The notes below the pieces were generated by a model. It saw only the letters and a program-made list of their open reading frames with translations. It did no database searches and was not told where the DNA came from. Shown here one piece after another: positions 16,422-25,328 of a stretch of DNA of 64,000 nt. The translations under genes were made by a program, and so were the position numbers. This stretch comes from an uncultured Bacteroidota bacterium (GTDB lineage: Bacteria; Bacteroidota; Bacteroidia; Bacteroidales; P3), in assembly GCA_902762805.1 (NCBI GenBank), contig CACWPQ010000013.1, forward strand, positions 1-64,000, given 5' to 3'. The number at the start of each line of letters is the position of its first letter. Position 1 is the stretch's first letter.

Positions 16422-17609
16422 TTATTGAATAATATTTCTCACTTGATAAAAGCCATCACCGCTTGTCTTTATCATATTCTTTCTTTCCATCTCATCAATC
16501 ATGTCCAAATACTTTTGTAAGTGATTTCCAAAGAAGTTGAAGAATCTACCAAACAAGTTGGGGTTGTTATGTTTTTTCCTCGCAAGAAATCGGATGATAT
16601 GATATGCCGGTTGCTCACAGAATTGCGGGCTATATCCACTACCATTGGTTCTATACCATGATAGGGGTACATATAAATAGTCATCAAATTTCAGTTCTTT
16701 CGCTTGTCTTGTTTTGTCTATTCTGAACACTTCATTTTCTGAGAGTATGCGGCCTTCTGGAGAATAAATTTGTCCTGTAAATGGATCAATAGAGCCTGTC
16801 TTAATGGAGGAGGCGTCGCCTTCTATTTCTTGAAACTGATATCCAGGCAATAATTTGCATGACTCGATTCCCCCAGCAGTGGCAAGAGGCATAATCCATA
16901 TTTCAAAATTTGGATCTTGCACGTGCGCATTGATGACGTTTCTATAGGCCATCAGGGTTCTCTGAGTAACTTCCTCGATACGGCCGTTGTTAATCCATTT
17001 TTCGCACTTTACCGGGCACAAGATAATCATTTTTTTATCTCTGGCGTTTCGTGCTATCATACTATTCGTCAGCCCTTCTATTTCATCTATTCGATTGTAA
17101 ATTCGATTTACATCTTCCAGAGCCTCAATCAAATACGGGGTGTCGATGGCTATAATTACTACATCGGTACTTGCCATTTTATCATTCAAGTCATCATAAT
17201 TTGGATTTCGAACTTGTATCTTTGTGTTTGTATCTTTGTCCTCTTTAATAATCATTTGTTGCATGTCTTCACCAGGAACATCCAAAAAGTCGAATGTAGC
17301 ATCTGCATTATTCCCTCTTCGTATTGTGATAGTATATATACTTCTCCCTTGATTTGATGACATATCAACAATAAACGGACCTTGTCTAGTGGGGTGAACC
17401 ATAAATCCTGCCAGTTCGCGTCTTTTATATTCAAGTGGGACCCCCAAACCACCGCGGTTGTCGACCGTTACATTTGATCCTAAAACGGTGAAAAGATTTC
17501 CATCTGTTCTTTTTATAGATTCAACTATCGAGGACAAGATTGTGGATTTGCCAGAACGTCGGCCTCCCAACATCACTATTTGACTTTTACTTTTATCGTA
17601 CCAAGGCAT
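16422..17609 (-). CDS. TRAFAC-type island GTPase A
   Basis: The 395-residue product has P-loop MLGGRRSGKST (about 13-23), G3-like FLDVPGEDM, and a hydrophobic strand ending CPVKCEKW in place of a standard NKxD. The DxPGE motif and unusual G4 place it near the GTPases of GTPase-centred conflict systems (DO-GTPase-like). The C-terminal third contains GYSPQFCEQPAYHIIRFLA, closely matched in the neighbouring GTPase B (QYTPTFCMQPLYYMLSFLA). The two are therefore ancient paralogues likely to form a heteromer. Operon position: after GTPase B with a 16-base gap. Confidence 0.8.
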   Translation of the reverse strand: MPWYDKSKSQIVMLGGRRSGKSTILSSIVESIKRTDGNLFTVLGSNVTVDNRGGLGVPLEYKRRELAGFMVHPTRQGPFIVDMSSNQGRSIYTITIRRGNNADATFDFLDVPGEDMQQMIIKEDKDTNTKIQVRNPNYDDLNDKMASTDVVIIAIDTPYLIEALEDVNRIYNRIDEIEGLTNSMIARNARDKKMIILCPVKCEKWINNGRIEEVTQRTLMAYRNVINAHVQDPNFEIWIMPLATAGGIESCKLLPGYQFQEIEGDASSIKTGSIDPFTGQIYSPEGRILSENEVFRIDKTRQAKELKFDDYLYVPLSWYRTNGSGYSPQFCEQPAYHIIRFLARKKHNNPNLFGRFFNFFGNHLQKYLDMIDEMERKNMIKTSGDGFYQVRNIIQ

Positions 17610-17625
17610 ATCTTTTTAGTTTAAA

Positions 17626-18684
17626 TTATTTGCAGTATTTGAACAAATCCGCTCCGCAGAGAACTTTATAACCAGGCAGATCTGTTTTGCGGTTCTTTTC
17701 CATTCTCAGTATTTCGTCGAAAAGGGCAGTATCACTATCGAACAGGTTAAAAACAGATGAAAACACCTTGTCAATGAAGCCCCTTTGCTTTTTGTTGCGC
17801 TCATATTGGGAAGCCAAGAAAGAAAGCATATAGTAGAGTGGCTGCATACAGAAAGTTGGAGTGTATTGTGGATTATTTCCACGGAATCTATATATAGCCT
17901 CTTCTGGACATCCGTTGCTGAGCGTTGCTGTGTTTCCTTGCGGCGTAGTCTTAAAACGCTCGAACTCGACATCACCTAATGTCAATATTGGTGTGACTGC
18001 GCAGGCCACCTTGCCGTTGGCTTTGAAGCCGGAAATCAAGTCCTCATAGACCTCTTCAACGCGCCGGAGTACCTCATCCATACGTTTTTCGTGGAAATAG
18101 CGTTCGCATTTCAGCGGGACAAACAAAACCAGTTTTTCTGCGTCAATTGACTGCTGTTTGAAGAAGTCTATGATGGCTGACGGCTTGTTCTTAACTTCAC
18201 AGTATTTGCCGCCTTCCTCCATCAAGTGAGGAGTGTCGATGGCAACAAATACGGCAGATGATTCATTGATAAATCTAATGACATCATCAGGGTGGTCCAC
18301 CACGTATTCTCCAGGGAAGTCTTTTATCTCCATGTCAATTCGAGGCTCTTTCCCTTTCAGTCCGAACACGAAGTCGAATGTGTTGACGGTCGCAGTGCCC
18401 GCTAATCCTGCTGACGGCTTATCTGTGATGTCTGTTCTGTTTGCAAAAACAGATTGAAGATAACGTTTCTTTTGAGTCAGGTCGGCTCTGGTGTCACCTT
18501 CGGCTTGAAGCTGCAGGTTGGTTGAAACGCCAAGGTCGTCCAGCGTGTTATTGAATACAGCCGTGAGAATGGTGGTTTTGCCCACAGCCCGTGGACCCAT
18601 CATGCATACCTTCATTTGTATGCGTCCAGATGCTCTTGTCTTGAAGGCATCCAATGCTTTTTTTGCGTTATCAAAAATGCTCAT
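17626..18684 (-). CDS. TRAFAC-type island GTPase B
   Basis: The 352-residue product has P-loop MGPRAVGKTT (about 29-38), G3-like IKDFPGEYV, a strand VFVAIDTPHL shared with GTPase A (VIIAIDTPYL), and VPLKCERYF in the G4 place. The C-terminal FCMQPLYYMLSFLA motif matches GTPase A. A short amphipathic N-terminus (MSIFDNAKKALDAFKTR) precedes the G domain. It starts three bases after the dynamin-like gene stop, so all three NTPases are probably made together. Predicted cytoplasmic. Confidence 0.8.
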   Translation of the reverse strand: MSIFDNAKKALDAFKTRASGRIQMKVCMMGPRAVGKTTILTAVFNNTLDDLGVSTNLQLQAEGDTRADLTQKKRYLQSVFANRTDITDKPSAGLAGTATVNTFDFVFGLKGKEPRIDMEIKDFPGEYVVDHPDDVIRFINESSAVFVAIDTPHLMEEGGKYCEVKNKPSAIIDFFKQQSIDAEKLVLFVPLKCERYFHEKRMDEVLRRVEEVYEDLISGFKANGKVACAVTPILTLGDVEFERFKTTPQGNTATLSNGCPEEAIYRFRGNNPQYTPTFCMQPLYYMLSFLASQYERNKKQRGFIDKVFSSVFNLFDSDTALFDEILRMEKNRKTDLPGYKVLCGADLFKYCK

Positions 18685-18687
18685 GGT

Positions 18688-20967
18688 TTAATCGATTTTT
18701 AATGTAAACATATCCTTTGTCCGACAATTGTTCAACTTTCCACAGCTGTCGTTCAGTTGACCCAAGGCGATTTCCTGGTGGGCCACATTTTTGAATTCGT
18801 CTGGCCAGATAAGAGTAGCATTCTCGCGGTAGAAGTTCTTCAGTTCCCGCAGCCCTTCTTGCTTGAATATAATTCTGTCGTACAATTTGCGTATTCTGGC
18901 ACGGAACGAGTGATGAGGAATGAGTAGTAACTCCTGTATACCTGTCATTAAGTCATTTGCCACATCGGGGATTGCGCTTTTCAAAGTCTGTTCAATCGTG
19001 AACACGATTTTCTCGTCGGAAAGGCCCGAAAAATCTGGCATTACAAATCTGTTATTTTGAGGGGAATAATCCAAGCAGGACAATGCGTTGTCAACTTTAA
19101 ATTCCAATAAGCCCTCAATATTGAGCTTATAATTCAGAATATCTTTTATTGCGGCAGATACCAAGGGGAAAGCGGACATACGTTCATCTACTAGAGCTTC
19201 CATCCACGAGATTGGGTTTTCGGAATCTGTATCCTGTACCGGTATACGTTTCAATCGCCCGCCGTCGTCATCACCCAACACATCGCACACTTCCTTCTTG
19301 AAGTCGTCTTGCAAGGTCACGATGGTGCTATTGTTTATTTCCTCAAACATATCCCGTATAACGGCTCTTAAGTTGTCGGCATAATAGAGATAAACATTGG
19401 GGGCATGACCTCTTTCACCACCTGTGGTGAGGCGGTCCCTTATTTCATCTTGAATCGGGCATTGTGAAGCCATATTGCGGATAATGGATTTCACATTGTC
19501 ACTGATGACATCGCACTGAGCATTCAGGCTAGAATACTTTTCCATCAGTGCTTTCAACTTACGAGAGAGGCCGAGTTTATCCTCATAGAGTTCATCGAAC
19601 AATCCACCAGATTGTAGGCTCTTACGGAATCCACCCGACAGCACATTGTTCACTTTTGCACAAAGTTCAAAGTATTTCTGGAAACAGTCGAAAAACTGAT
19701 AGTTGGCCTTGGTCATCATGCTGTTGTCCACATCTGATAGATTGGATGAAAGATATTCTAAAACGGGCAACATCAGATCCTTTTCCACTTCGGTGCTGTT
19801 ACCGCAATTCACTTTCTTGATGAATGCGTAGTTGAGCTTACGCGCGTTCAAAGCGTCCTCCATGGCTTTCCCTGAGTTTTGATTGCCTAATTCATCACAG
19901 ACGTTCAAGGCGAAGAAGAGCCATTTGTCAAGTACATCTTTCCCCATAGCATCGCTAATCAGATCGTACAACTCGTCATCTTCAACGCGAATGCTGTCAC
20001 CATTTGCACTGGGCAAACGTACCAATATAGCGGCGTCACTGTCGTCGCGCAATGTGCGAACCATTTTCTCGCGAATACCGAGCGAAGTGTCTCCTAATCC
20101 AATAGTGTCAACCAGAACGATTTTACCGGCTTCTTTCATAGGGAATTCGGTATAAATACAAACCTCTTTTACCGCTAGAAAAGCAAAGGTGGGCTTCATT
20201 TTAGCATCGTGTTGGGCAACGAATTGGCGAATTTCTTCTTCGTTTTCGATATCTTTTATTGTCCCAATATATTGCAAATAGTCGTCATGCTCTACGTATT
20301 TTCTGAAATGTTGGAATAAAGATTGCTGCTTACCTGTTTTAGAAGACAGATGCTCTGCATATGTATTGATTTCATCCTGAAGACCATTTATTTGCGAAAT
20401 GCTACCTATATTGCGTGAAATGTCCAAAGCATTTAGATAAAGCTGAATCTGCTCAATCAATTCCATCTCACTATAAAACACCACCCTGGCATGTGTCTTT
20501 CCTACATTGTTTGCAATGACAGACTTGGCGCCTGTACAATCTCCCCCGTTTGAGGTCGGGATTATTCTGTCATTTAATCCACTGATTGACTGCAACAGCC
20601 TGCTCTTGCCTTGCCGAGCACGCCCTACCACGCTGATGTTGATAGTCTCTCGACCGAATCGTTTTTCCAAGCGCTCACATTCTGCCAAGCATCTCTGCAG
20701 CTGCAGGATAGTCGCTGACGGGTCTGCCAACTCAACCCTCTGCTGCAGCATGGGGTCTTCCAGCGACATAGTGTAATACTCACCACCACCGCCGTTGATT
20801 TGCGACAGCATATTCTCTCGCAATGATTGATACTCTTGCAAGGCCTGCATCAGCTCGCCAAAGAACTTTTTTTTCTTCTTAACGACCTCGAGGTGCCCTT
20901 TGCCCTTGAAACTATTCCGACCGATACGTTGATCTATGATTTCGTTGATTTTATCTGTAATTGTCAT
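18688..20967 (-). CDS. Dynamin-like large GTPase
   Basis: The 759-residue product has a helical N-terminal 100 residues, P-loop GRARQGKS (115-122) and G3 VLVDTIGLGDTS near 290. A long alpha-helical C-terminal half (about 420-759) follows, as in dynamin-family proteins that bundle into stalks. A Gly-rich GGGGEYY and IIPTSNGGDCTGAKS switch-like region are also seen. Bacterial dynamins remodel membranes, and several act in defence. No membrane span is evident. It is the largest protein of the block and sits just upstream of GTPases A and B; upstream lies a 277-base non-coding gap. Confidence 0.8.
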   Translation of the reverse strand: MTITDKINEIIDQRIGRNSFKGKGHLEVVKKKKKFFGELMQALQEYQSLRENMLSQINGGGGEYYTMSLEDPMLQQRVELADPSATILQLQRCLAECERLEKRFGRETINISVVGRARQGKSRLLQSISGLNDRIIPTSNGGDCTGAKSVIANNVGKTHARVVFYSEMELIEQIQLYLNALDISRNIGSISQINGLQDEINTYAEHLSSKTGKQQSLFQHFRKYVEHDDYLQYIGTIKDIENEEEIRQFVAQHDAKMKPTFAFLAVKEVCIYTEFPMKEAGKIVLVDTIGLGDTSLGIREKMVRTLRDDSDAAILVRLPSANGDSIRVEDDELYDLISDAMGKDVLDKWLFFALNVCDELGNQNSGKAMEDALNARKLNYAFIKKVNCGNSTEVEKDLMLPVLEYLSSNLSDVDNSMMTKANYQFFDCFQKYFELCAKVNNVLSGGFRKSLQSGGLFDELYEDKLGLSRKLKALMEKYSSLNAQCDVISDNVKSIIRNMASQCPIQDEIRDRLTTGGERGHAPNVYLYYADNLRAVIRDMFEEINNSTIVTLQDDFKKEVCDVLGDDDGGRLKRIPVQDTDSENPISWMEALVDERMSAFPLVSAAIKDILNYKLNIEGLLEFKVDNALSCLDYSPQNNRFVMPDFSGLSDEKIVFTIEQTLKSAIPDVANDLMTGIQELLLIPHHSFRARIRKLYDRIIFKQEGLRELKNFYRENATLIWPDEFKNVAHQEIALGQLNDSCGKLNNCRTKDMFTLKID

Positions 20968-21244
20968 GATTATTATATTTTAGTTGCTGTTCGATTCTGT
21001 TAGTTCTTACCGAAATGGTCATCCCATCATCTACGCACAGCGGGACCGCCTACTTTTACAACAGTTGTATTTTCGGTCGCACCTTCAGGTGCGAGTATCC
21101 CCTTGTAGGAACACAGAAGTGTTGTTTCCCCCGACATGGGAGGTCCAAATAATATAAATCTTGCCGTTGTATTTTTTATTCAGTGTTGCACATGTAACTG
21201 GAATTTAGGATGTCCCAAATGAGATTATCAGAGACCTTTTTACA
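20968..21244. other. Non-coding gap inside the island
   Basis: No convincing open reading frame on either strand. It contains an ACAAC-A-GTTGT palindrome and a small GCACC/GGTGC hairpin. It probably carries the start signals of the GTPase operon, but no good TAnnTTTG element was found on the minus strand. Confidence 0.4.
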
Positions 21245-21523
21245 CTAAATGCTGATTTCTTTAAAACTCGTAACCGACAGAAAGTGCTTTGTTAATATCA
21301 CCAGTCTCAACATAAGTATTCCATGCTTTTTTTTCCATGATTCAAGATCTTTTTTCGCTTGAGATTTTAATTTGATAACTGCTCCAGGGTTAGAAATTAG
21401 CCCCACGGCTCCAACTACAGCATAAATTAAGGAAACGGCTATTTTTTTGTTTCTGAATTTTTTCTCAATCCTCTCTTTTGCTTCTATGTCTCGAGCAGGA
21501 TTCTGTCCAATAATATTTGACAT
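21245..21523 (-). CDS. Small membrane protein with poly-A frameshift site
   Basis: The product as read is 92 residues, with a charged N-terminus (ARDIEAKERIEKKFRNKK) and one or two short hydrophobic segments (IAVSLIYAVVGAVGLISNPG). At DLESWKKK the gene runs through eight A residues. In the zero frame it continues with an odd hydrophobic tail ending at 21245. In the -1 frame it continues as AWNTYVETGDINKALSVGYEF and stops at 21261, which looks far more like protein. The A-AAA-AAG heptamer is a classic -1 slippery site, so this is programmed frameshifting, an indel, or sequencing error. No family recognised. Confidence 0.55.
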   Translation of the reverse strand: MSNIIGQNPARDIEAKERIEKKFRNKKIAVSLIYAVVGAVGLISNPGAVIKLKSQAKKDLESWKKKHGILMLRLVILTKHFLSVTSFKEISI

Positions 21524-21551
21524 CTGGGTCTGTTTTTTACCAAATTCATAT

Positions 21552-21779
21552 TTAGAACAGGTCTCCTATAAAATCGATAATGTCAGAGAGTTTGTCTACG
21601 GCATCCTGTCCATATTCTTTTACTACTTCCTCAATGTCTTCTAAATCGACATGTCCATTATCGTTGCCTAGTTCATCAATCGCATGTAGGGCGGGACGAG
21701 GATTTACGTATTCACCCTTGGCTGCTTTTGAAATGGTGTATTTCACAATCGCCTTTGCAAAAAGAGTACTAACTAACAT
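21552..21779 (-). CDS. Small acidic helical protein of the island
   Basis: The 75-residue product is acidic in its second half (DLEDIEEVVKEYGQDAVDKLSDIIDFIGDLF) and hydrophobic/basic at its N-terminus (MLVSTLFAKAIVKYTISKAAKG). The two halves could form a membrane-associated helix and a helical hairpin. The segment NDNGHVDLEDI has the spacing of an EF-hand-like loop (D/N-x-N-x-H-V-D-x-E), but with one loop only. No family recognised. It lies 28 bases upstream of the frameshifted gene on the same strand. Confidence 0.5.
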   Translation of the reverse strand: MLVSTLFAKAIVKYTISKAAKGEYVNPRPALHAIDELGNDNGHVDLEDIEEVVKEYGQDAVDKLSDIIDFIGDLF

Positions 21780-21808
21780 TCTTTTGTGATTTATTTTGTT
21801 ATAGATTT

Positions 21809-22189
21809 TTAAAAATGATTGCTGTTTTGTTTTGCAAACAAGTGTTCTTTGGCGAGTACGTCTATGTCGCCTATCGGAAAATTTGCTCTTTTAACAACAA
21901 TTTCACCTTGTTCTTTGAGTGCTTTCATCAGTCGTTGATGCTGGCGGGTGGGGATGGGTAATACCCAATAATGGTCGTGACGGTTTCTGTCGGAGGTATG
22001 GTGTTGCTAGGTCAGGAGATGGGCAACATGTTCGGCGGTGGCTTGATCGCTGTATACAGAGTGATAGGTCTCATCGGAGGCATAGTTGTCGTGTAGCCAC
22101 ACCTCGTAGCAATACGTGCGCCTAATGCGTGGCTTGCCGTCCGCATTGTGCTTTTTCCAGTAGTTTGCTATGGTTCTTTTCTTCGACAT
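21809..22189 (-). pseudogene. Small gene interrupted by an in-frame TAG
   Basis: The first 60 codons (starting MSKKRTIANYWKKHNADGK) end in TAG at 22007-22009. The same frame then stays open for another 65 codons (QHHTSDRNRHDHYWVLPIPT, then RQHQRLMKALKEQGEIVVKR and onward) to a TAA at 21809. Both halves look protein-like, and together they would make about 125 residues. The stop could mark a decayed gene, a sequencing error or amber readthrough. A separate start at the internal Met of RLMKAL is possible. No family recognised. Confidence 0.5.
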
Positions 22190-22560
22190 TGACGATTTCT
22201 CTTGCCGCTATGAGTTCCCAGTTAGCGGGGTTTATGAAAAAAGCATAGAACTCGCGTTGTTTGTTCTACGCTAACCAGGCATCGCCAAACGCCTTACACA
22301 AGTAAAACTAACTTTGAACCGTATCCTATGCCCCCATATATGCTAAAATAACAATATGGCAAAGGCAAAAGGCATCAGTATCCTAGTCCTTGTGTTTTTG
22401 AGGTTGGCGAATTCAGTTAGCGGACCAATACAAATGCTTTTTATTGCATTTCGACGAAATCTCGCGTCGATTTTGGGTGCAAAGATACACATTTTTTTGA
22501 TACTGATGCTGAAAAAAGATAAGGTTCGGGGTAAATATAATGAAAATCAGCGGAGTGTAA
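22190..22560 (-). promoter_or_regulatory. Leader/promoter region of the island operon
   Basis: No open reading frame of note. A minus-strand TATCTTTG at 22480-22487 fits the -7 consensus and would give a leader of about 290 bases before the first island gene. Within it, an imperfect inverted repeat (about 22239-22271, GCATAGAA...TTCTACGC) could fold in the transcript. The short motif CAGTTAGCGG occurs twice. No -33 box at proper spacing is clear. Confidence 0.4.
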
Positions 22561-22599
22561 AAAAAATAATTTCAGCATCACATGCTGAAATTATTTTTT
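22561..22599. terminator. Bidirectional terminator hairpin
   Basis: Perfect 18-bp arms (22561-22578 and 22582-22599) with loop CAC, A-rich on one side and T-rich on the other. On the minus strand it would end the ATP synthase operon transcript after the GTATAC repeats. Confidence 0.85.
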
Positions 22600-22600
22600 G

Positions 22601-22738
22601 ATGTATACTGTTTGTATACTCGAATGTATACTGTTTGTATACTCTGTTGTATACTGTTTGTATACCCGTTTGTATACTGTTTGTATACTACATTGTATAC
22701 CCTGCCTATACTGTGCCTATACTGTGCCTATACTGTGG
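22601..22738. repeat. Tandem GTATAC-containing repeats
   Basis: About four copies of TGTATACTGTTTGTATACT separated by 5-8 variable bases, grading into three CCTATACTGTG units. GTATAC is self-complementary, so each unit is a small palindrome pair. The array lies between the atpG stop and the terminator. Confidence 0.85.
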
Positions 22739-22740
22739 GG

Positions 22741-23628
22741 TCATCCTTTGAGGGCTTCGGAGCCGGAGACGATTTCGATGATTTCGTTGGTGATGGCGGC
22801 TTGGCGGGCTTTGTTGTAGCTGAGGGTGAGGTCTTTGAGGAGTTCGGTGGCGTTGTCGGTGGCTTTCTGCATGGCTGTCATGCGTGCGCCGTGTTCGGAG
22901 GCGAGGGAGTCGAGGATGATGCGGTAGAAGGTGGAGCGGAGGGTGAGGGGTACCATCTCGCGGAGGATGTCGTTTTTGGAGGGTTCGAAGATGTAGTCGT
23001 TGGTGGGGGCGGAGGTGCTAGTCACACTGGAATTGCCAGATTCTCCAGTGAGGGGGAGGAACTGTTCGGTGGAGAGGATTTGGGTGAGGGAGTTTTTGAA
23101 TTGGTTGTAGATGATTTCGACATGGTCGAGCTGTGCGGCGGCGAAGCGCTGCATGATGTCGTCGGCGAGGGCTGCGATTTCGTCGAAGGAGGGGCTGTCG
23201 AGGAGGTCGTCGTGGGTGGAGAGGGGGAGGTCGCGCTGGCGTGCGAGGAGTTCGGAGCTTTTCTTGCCGATGGACATGACGTGGAGTTGTGCGCCGGCGG
23301 GGAGGGAGGCGCGGTAGTGGTCGATGCGCTGCTGGGCCTGCTTGAGGACGTTGCTGTTGAAGGCGCCGCAGAGTCCTTTGTTGGAGGTGACCACCACGAG
23401 CAGCACGTTCTGGTGCGGTCGCTGGGCGTGGTAGGGGGTTCGGACGCCGTCGCCGGTGTCGATGTCGGCGATGATTTCCTGCAGCTGGTCGGCATAGGGG
23501 CGCATGCCGATGATGGCGTTCTGCGCGCGCCGGAACTTGGCGGCGGAGACCATCTTCATAGCCGAGGTGATCTGCTGCGTGGAGGAGACGGAGGCTATGC
23601 GCGTGCGTACTTCTTTGAGGTTGGCCAT
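22741..23628 (-). CDS. atpG: ATP synthase F1 subunit gamma
   Basis: The 295-residue product has both conserved gamma ends: MANLKEVRTRIASVSSTQQI with TSAMKMVSAAKFRRAQ at the start, and the C-terminal helix MTAMQKATDNATELLKDLTL with NKARQAAITNEI. These form the coiled-coil rotor shaft inside the alpha3-beta3 head. TSNKGLCGAFN is the typical central motif. The middle carries a Ser/Thr-rich loop (GNSSVTSTSAPTND). Last gene of the leftward operon, separated from atpA by a heptanucleotide repeat array. Confidence 0.97.
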   Translation of the reverse strand: MANLKEVRTRIASVSSTQQITSAMKMVSAAKFRRAQNAIIGMRPYADQLQEIIADIDTGDGVRTPYHAQRPHQNVLLVVVTSNKGLCGAFNSNVLKQAQQRIDHYRASLPAGAQLHVMSIGKKSSELLARQRDLPLSTHDDLLDSPSFDEIAALADDIMQRFAAAQLDHVEIIYNQFKNSLTQILSTEQFLPLTGESGNSSVTSTSAPTNDYIFEPSKNDILREMVPLTLRSTFYRIILDSLASEHGARMTAMQKATDNATELLKDLTLSYNKARQAAITNEIIEIVSGSEALKG

Positions 23629-23633
23629 GGGTC

Positions 23634-23741
23634 AGTGTTTAGTGGTCAGTGGTCGGTGGTCAGTGGTCGGTGGTCGGTGGTCAGTGGTCGGTGGTCAGTG
23701 GTCAGTGGTCAGTGGTCAGTGGTCGGTGGTCAGTGTTTGGA
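23634..23741. repeat. Heptanucleotide tandem repeat between atpA and atpG
   Basis: About fifteen contiguous 7-base units of GTGGTCA or GTGGTCG fill nearly the whole gap between the atpA stop and the atpG start. The mixture of A and G variants suggests expansion in blocks. Seven-base units also occur elsewhere in this window. Confidence 0.9.
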
Positions 23742-23744
23742 GGG

Positions 23745-25322
23745 CTATTTGTAGCGTTCGGCGAGGTCAAGGGCGAGATGGCGCATGGCGGCGAGGTCGG
23801 TGTCGATGAGTTTGCCGGCACGGAGGTTGTCGAGGATGGGGCGGTGCTGGGAGTTCATCTGGAAGAGGAATTCTTTCTCGAACTCGCCGACTTTCTCGAT
23901 GGGCACTTTCTGGAGCAGGCCGTTGGTGCCGCAGAAGATGATGGCTATCTGCTCTTCGACGGGCATGGGGGTGTACTGGGGCTGCTTGAGCACTTCGACG
24001 TTGCGGGCGCCTTTGTCGAGGACGGCCTTGGTGGCGGCGTCGAGGTCGGAGCCGAACTTGGAGAAGGCTTCGAGTTCGCGGTACTGGGCTTGGTCCATTT
24101 TGAGTGTACCGGCGATTTTCTTCATGGATTTGATTTGCGCTTTGCCGCCGACGCGGGAGACGGAGATGCCGACGTTGATGGCCGGGCGGACGCCGGAGTT
24201 GAAGAGGCTGGTTTCGAGGAAGATCTGACCGTCGGTGATAGAGATGACGTTGGTGGGGATGTAGGCGGAGACGTCGCCGGCCTGGGTTTCGATGATGGGC
24301 AGAGCGGTGAGTGAGCCGCCGCCGCGGACCTTGCCCTGCAGGGAGGCGGGGAGGTCGTTCATCTGGGCGGCGATCTGGTCGTTCTGGATGATGCGGGCTG
24401 CGCGCTCGAGGAGGCGGCTGTGGAGGTAGAAGACGTCGCCCGGGTAGGCCTCGCGTCCCGGCGGGCGGCGGAGGAGGAGGGAGACTTCGCGGTAGGCGAC
24501 GGCCTGTTTGGAGAGGTCGTCGTAGATGACGAGGGCGTTGCGTCCGGTGTCGCGGAAGTATTCGCCGATGGCGGCGCCTGCGAAGGGGGCGTAGAACTGC
24601 ATGGCTGCGGGGTCGGAGGCGGTGGCGGCGACGACGATGGTGTAGGCCATGGCGCCTTTCTGCTCGAGGTTTTTGACGAGGTTGGCCACGGTGGAGCCTT
24701 TCTGGCCGCAGGCGACGTAGATGCAGTAGACGGGGTCGCCGGCGTCGTAGAACGACTTTTGGTTGATGATGGTGTCGATGGCGATGGCGGTCTTGCCGGT
24801 CTGGCGGTCGCCGATGATGAGCTCGCGCTGGCCACGGCCGATGGGGATCATGGAGTCGATGGCCTTGATGCCTGTCTGGAGGGGTTGTTCGACGGGCTGG
24901 CGGTAGATGACGCCGGGGGCTTTGCGCTCGAGGGGCATTTCGAAGAGTTCGCCTTCGATGGGGCCGCGGCCGTCGATGGGCTCGCCGATGGTGTTGATGA
25001 CGCGGCCGAGCATGCCCTCGCCCACGCGGAGGGAGGCGATGCGGCGGGTGCGCTTGACGGTGTCGCCCTCGTTGATGGTGCTGACTTCGCCGAGCATGAC
25101 GATGCCGACGTTGTCTTCCTCGAGGTTCTGGACGATGCCGTGGTCGCCGGTGTCGAACTCGACGAGCTCGCCGCTCTGGGCGTTGTCGAGGCCGTAGACG
25201 CGGGCGATGCCATCGCCGACGGTGAGGACGGTGCCGACTTCCTCGAGCTCGACGCTGAGGTCGACATTGGCCAGTTGCTGTTTCAAGATTGCCGATACTT
25301 CGGCGGGCTTTATGTTGGACAT
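23745..25322 (-). CDS. atpA: ATP synthase F1 subunit alpha
   Basis: The 525-residue product is a full-length alpha subunit. The N-terminal beta-barrel has [20 protein letters not shown], the P-loop is [11 protein letters not shown], and the chain continues with [16 protein letters not shown] and the [20 protein letters not shown] segment. [13 protein letters not shown] ([19 protein letters not shown]) and [13 protein letters not shown] complete the C-terminal part. Alpha subunits bind nucleotide non-catalytically and alternate with beta in the F1 head. Six bases separate it from atpH upstream. Confidence 0.98.
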   Translation of the reverse strand: MSNIKPAEVSAILKQQLANVDLSVELEEVGTVLTVGDGIARVYGLDNAQSGELVEFDTGDHGIVQNLEEDNVGIVMLGEVSTINEGDTVKRTRRIASLRVGEGMLGRVINTIGEPIDGRGPIEGELFEMPLERKAPGVIYRQPVEQPLQTGIKAIDSMIPIGRGQRELIIGDRQTGKTAIAIDTIINQKSFYDAGDPVYCIYVACGQKGSTVANLVKNLEQKGAMAYTIVVAATASDPAAMQFYAPFAGAAIGEYFRDTGRNALVIYDDLSKQAVAYREVSLLLRRPPGREAYPGDVFYLHSRLLERAARIIQNDQIAAQMNDLPASLQGKVRGGGSLTALPIIETQAGDVSAYIPTNVISITDGQIFLETSLFNSGVRPAINVGISVSRVGGKAQIKSMKKIAGTLKMDQAQYRELEAFSKFGSDLDAATKAVLDKGARNVEVLKQPQYTPMPVEEQIAIIFCGTNGLLQKVPIEKVGEFEKEFLFQMNSQHRPILDNLRAGKLIDTDLAAMRHLALDLAERYK

Positions 25323-25328
25323 AATGTT

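Noticed and set aside
22601..22738. Possible CRISPR array
   Set aside because: Repeats are about 19 bases with 5-8 base spacers, far too short, and no cas genes are nearby.
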